From NCBI GenBank assembly GCA_016193485.1, contig JACPRZ010000063.1:254156-318155 (forward strand): 64,000 bases of DNA, in the 5' to 3' direction. Within the stretch, counting starts at the first letter, position 1; the number at the start of each line of letters is the position of its first letter. Below, piece by piece: positions 61,486 to 64,000 of this stretch. Both the position numbers and the translations under genes were made by a program. The stretch is from Bacteroidota bacterium (GTDB lineage Bacteria > Bacteroidota > Bacteroidia > JACPRZ01). The notes beneath the pieces were generated by a model. It saw only the letters and a list, made by a program, of their open reading frames with translations, ran no database searches and was not told the origin of the DNA.

Positions 61486-62475
61486 TCATTCATACTTCAG
61501 TAAAAACTCCGGGTTCACCACTTTGAACGAAACCCTGCCGATGGGATCCTGCTTTTCAAAAAGCGGACGGATTACGATGCCTTCACGCTGAACATCCGAC
61601 AGAAGCGATTTCCCGGCAGAAAGTTCCACCAATTTGGGAATATCATTGATAAGTTCAAAGTCGGTGCGGATTATGGGTACAATTTTAAGAGACAGAGTTT
61701 CTGTCATCAGTTTTTTGAATTCTTCAAAACCGAGATAAGAATGGGTTGGTATATCAACGGCATTGAAGAATAAAACCGCCTGCCCTTTAATTTTATACTT
61801 ATTGCCCTGAACGCCCTCACCGATGACTTCGCCCTGCAAAGCGTAATTACGATTCAACGCCTGCAGTTTGTTTTCAAGGTCATATTCCCGTGCAAGTTTC
61901 CAGAGGGTGTTCTCTGCGTTTTCTTTAAGTTCAAGGTTGCGCGAGCACACCCCGAACTGGCCGTCCTTCATATAATAGGTTACAGATGAGCCGTCTAATT
62001 TTTCACTTATATAGCAGATGGTACCTTTATTGCGGTCCAGCATTTCCTGTAATACCTGCACCCGAGTCTCATCGGTTTTGGGAATAAATCCGGGGAAATA
62101 TCCTTTCACCTCTCCGGCAAGATGAGCAGGGATTGGAATTTCAAACTTGGTTATACCCATAACTTCGGTAACATCAGCGCCTTCGTTTGCTTCGGTTCCT
62201 GCCGGTAAAACGGAAAGAGGGAAACAAATACCCTGTGAAATCTGTCCGCGCAACTTAATTGTCTTAATGCGCATTTTGCGCGGTTTCAAAAATTCAAATT
62301 CCGGTTTTTCGGGAAGTACCGAGTCAATTTCGCAGTAAAGGCACAGATCACCCGGTTTGAATTCGCCTTTTTTTATCACCACCTGCCAGCCGAGGATGGT
62401 TGCCTTTTCAATGGCGTCAGCGCCTTCAATGGGTTCAGCGCTGATGATGCGCTGGATGCTTGCGAGTTTTCTCAT
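61486..62475 (-). CDS. ATP-dependent RNA ligase (Deinococcus Rnl-like)
   Basis: A 329-residue nucleotidyltransferase. The first 140 residues form a tRNA-synthetase-like OB region (IEGADAIEKATILGWQVVIK). The ligase domain follows: nucleotidyl Lys159 in SEKLDGSSVTYY (motif I), CSRNLELKE (motif Ia/III area), LQGEVIGEGVQGNKY (motif IIIa/IV area), and REGIVIRPL (motif IV/V). The N-terminal OB domain is the hallmark of the Deinococcus radiodurans type, which seals nicks with 5'-phosphate and 3'-OH RNA ends. It stands alone upstream of dnaG in divergent orientation. Its RNA substrate is not known; no partner kinase or phosphatase is encoded here. Confidence 0.85.
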   Translation of the reverse strand: MRKLASIQRIISAEPIEGADAIEKATILGWQVVIKKGEFKPGDLCLYCEIDSVLPEKPEFEFLKPRKMRIKTIKLRGQISQGICFPLSVLPAGTEANEGADVTEVMGITKFEIPIPAHLAGEVKGYFPGFIPKTDETRVQVLQEMLDRNKGTICYISEKLDGSSVTYYMKDGQFGVCSRNLELKENAENTLWKLAREYDLENKLQALNRNYALQGEVIGEGVQGNKYKIKGQAVLFFNAVDIPTHSYLGFEEFKKLMTETLSLKIVPIIRTDFELINDIPKLVELSAGKSLLSDVQREGIVIRPLFEKQDPIGRVSFKVVNPEFLLKYE

Positions 62476-62518
62476 GGTTAAATTATGGACTGGAATAAAT
62501 AACTTTAATTAAATAAAT

Positions 62519-62628
62519 AATGCGAATATACTAATGATACGAATGGGTACTGTGAAACAGGATAATTATATTCGTATCATTAGTAACATGGAATAAATGG
62601 CTGGAAACTGTTTTTAATTATTCGCATT
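62519..62628. repeat. Nested AT-rich inverted repeats between the RNA ligase gene and dnaG
   Basis: CTAATGATACGAAT (62531-62544) and ATTCGTATCATTAG (62570-62583) are perfect 14-base arms; AATGCGAATA (62519) and TATTCGCATT (62619) form an outer pair. The gap 62476-62900 (425 bases) contains this structure, the CACAAAG inverted repeat at 62668 and ATTCGTA-type units before dnaG, and no gene. Confidence 0.7.
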
Positions 62629-62667
62629 GTTACTGTTCGGGTATACATGAGAAAACTAAAAAAAACT

Positions 62668-62763
62668 TGCCACTAAGGCACAAAGTCACAAAGAAACACT
62701 AAGAATTCCCTGTCTACCGGCAGGCAGGTTTGTGAAACTTCGTGTCTTCGTGTCTTTGTGGCA
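62668..62763. repeat. CACAAAG-type inverted repeat with CCTGCC element inside
   Basis: Left arm TGCCACTAAGGCACAAAGTC onward and right arm ending TCGTGTCTTTGTGGCA pair as inverted repeats, like the inner element at 21672. At the loop (62708-62734) sits the 27-base CCTACCGGCAGG-core element that also lies next to an arm at 11556; the two copies differ at one base. Confidence 0.75.
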
Positions 62764-62900
62764 GAAATAATCATATAACCCGAACAGTAACTTCGCATTA
62801 TTATATTATTTCTGAAACAAAATGGTGCTGTAACAGTAACAAATCTGTTTTTGAAATCCTCATTATTCGTATATTCGTATACAATTCGTAATTCGTAACA

Positions 62901-64000
62901 TTGATTTCCCGCACTACCATATCGCGCATATTTGAAGCCGTACGTATTGAAGAGGTAATAGGTGAATTTGTAACGCTTCGCAGGAGCGGTAAGGACATGA
63001 AAGCGCCCTGCCCTTTTCATAATGAAAAAACGCCATCCTTTTTTGTATCCCCGGTAAAAGGGATTTACAAATGTTTCGGCTGCGGCAAGGCGGGTAATGC
63101 CGTCACCTTCCTGATGGAACATGAAAAGTACACTTTTCCCGAGGCGCTGAAATTCCTGGCAAGAAAATATAATATTGCGATAGAAGAGACCATTCCAACC
63201 GAAGAAGAAAAAGCGAAAGAAACCGAATCGGAATCCATTTACCTTGTTAACGCTTATGCACAGAGGTTTTTTACCGACAATATTTTTACCACCGATGAAG
63301 GCAAATCCATCGGGCTCGGTTATTTCAGGGAGCGGGGATTTACCGATGAGACCATAAAAAAATTCCAGTTGGGATACAGCCAGCGCTCGCGCAATGCATT
63401 TACGGAAACCGCACAAAGGGCCGGCTATGCGCTGGATATTCTCCGGAAAGCCGGATTAACGCGTAATGATAACGATGACTTTTTCCATGACCGCGTGATT
63501 TTCCCGTTGCACAATGTTACGGGGAGGGTCATCGCCTTTGCGGGACGCACCATGAAGGCATCCGGCAGCGAACCGAAATATATTAACTCTCCCGAAACAG
63601 AAATTTACAACAAGAGCAATACGCTTTACGGAATTTTCTTTGCTAAAAAAGCCATTGCAACCCATGATGAGTGTTATCTTGTGGAGGGTTACACCGATGT
63701 TATTTCCCTTCACCAGTCAGGTATTGAAAATGCGGTGGCTTCATCCGGTACTTCGCTTACGGTGGAGCAACTGCGGCTCGTAAAAAGATATTCACAGAAT
63801 CTCACCATTCTCTATGACGGTGACCCGGCCGGTATAAAAGCATCCCTGCGCGGCATTGACCTTGCGCTTGAAGAAGGGTTGAATATTAAGGTGGTTGTTC
63901 TTCCGGATGGCGAAGATCCCGATTCTTTTGCGCAAAAAACCAGCGCCAGCGAATTGCGTTCATTTATAAAAGAGCGTACCACTGATTTTATCCGGTACAA
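62901..64000 (+). CDS. dnaG: DNA primase, 5' part (runs off the window)
   Basis: The first 366 residues of DnaG, which makes RNA primers for replication. It begins at a TTG giving LISRTTISRIFEAVRIEEVI; the nearest in-frame ATG (62995) falls inside the conserved zinc finger and is not a credible start. The CHC2 zinc finger is APCPFHNEKTPSFF... YKCFGCGKAGN (about 36-63). The catalytic core has FHDRVIFPLHN, FAGRTM and the TOPRIM motifs LVEGYTDVISLHQ (about 259-271) and LYDGDPAGIKA (about 305-315). The helicase-binding C-terminal domain lies outside the window. Confidence 0.95.
   Translation, partial: MISRTTISRIFEAVRIEEVIGEFVTLRRSGKDMKAPCPFHNEKTPSFFVSPVKGIYKCFGCGKAGNAVTFLMEHEKYTFPEALKFLARKYNIAIEETIPTEEEKAKETESESIYLVNAYAQRFFTDNIFTTDEGKSIGLGYFRERGFTDETIKKFQLGYSQRSRNAFTETAQRAGYALDILRKAGLTRNDNDDFFHDRVIFPLHNVTGRVIAFAGRTMKASGSEPKYINSPETEIYNKSNTLYGIFFAKKAIATHDECYLVEGYTDVISLHQSGIENAVASSGTSLTVEQLRLVKRYSQNLTILYDGDPAGIKASLRGIDLALEEGLNIKVVVLPDGEDPDSFAQKTSASELRSFIKERTTDFIRY

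Noticed and set aside
62673-63416. 247-residue open frame on the minus strand
   Set aside because: It is a shadow of dnaG and of the CACAAAG repeat; the plus strand encodes the primase zinc finger and catalytic core.

Overview
The window reads as chromosomal DNA of an uncultured or environmental member of the Bacteroidota. The evidence is the type IX secretion (T9SS) equipment and cargo: PorV- and PorU2-like proteins, type A sorting domains, a SprB-repeat protein with a gliding-motility-type C-terminal domain, and a T9SS-tail relic. TAnnTTTG -7 promoter boxes occur upstream of several genes. Other family traits point the same way: long PurF, short ATP-synthase epsilon, sigma-54 with an acidic insert, and TPR-SpoIIE phosphatases. 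Almost everything is chromosomal core. I see no rRNA, CRISPR array, prophage or conventional insertion sequence; one tRNA (Arg) is present.

Layout. 1-6.4 kb (minus strand): secreted S8 protease and a second T9SS cargo protein, xseA/xseB, a GmhB-like phosphatase, a NYN/LabA nuclease, and a Cys-rich secreted protein. 6.4-11.4 kb: two convergent TPR-SpoIIE phosphatases and a sirtuin. 11.7-17.1 kb (minus): polyprenol-phosphate mannosyltransferase, mnmG, a higBA toxin-antitoxin pair, acs. 17.2-21.5 kb: kelch/SprB cargo protein, small lipoprotein, PagL-like lipid A deacylase. 21.9-29.1 kb: moeB-rhodanese, DUF4143 ATPase, long purF, T9SS-tail relic, membrane redoxin, PAS-SpoIIE phosphatase. 29.1-35.1 kb: phzF relic, tRNA-Arg, four-helix-bundle cassette, lysS, PGI/PMI, GxxExxY relic, lipB, pgk. 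35.2-41.8 kb: rnr, a tandem-repeat lipoprotein, ldcA, yraN, mutY, HU. 42-49.6 kb: porV-porU2-glycosyltransferase operon. 49.6-58.5 kb: asnS, rpoN, PAP2-like protein, ribF-LRR-hemW, atpDC. 58.6-64 kb: TPR membrane protein, methyltransferase, ATP-dependent RNA ligase, and the 5' part of dnaG.

The most interesting layer is the repeats. Short palindromic elements that elsewhere lie between genes here also lie inside reading frames and are translated in frame. They are in mnmG (twice), PGI/PMI, two SpoIIE phosphatases, the kelch/SprB protein, ribF and the LRR protein, and probably lipB. This parallels the Rickettsia palindromic elements found in protein genes, but in Bacteroidota. A second repeat layer consists of inverted-repeat arms made of short degenerate units. 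Some arms are empty; one pair encloses a four-helix-bundle (S23) gene and another a broken GxxExxY gene, which suggests a family of small arm-and-cargo mobile cassettes. Some elements are nested inside others. Uninterrupted tracts of seven to nine G (or C) are also frequent at Gly-Gly and Pro-Pro codons, including in essential genes.
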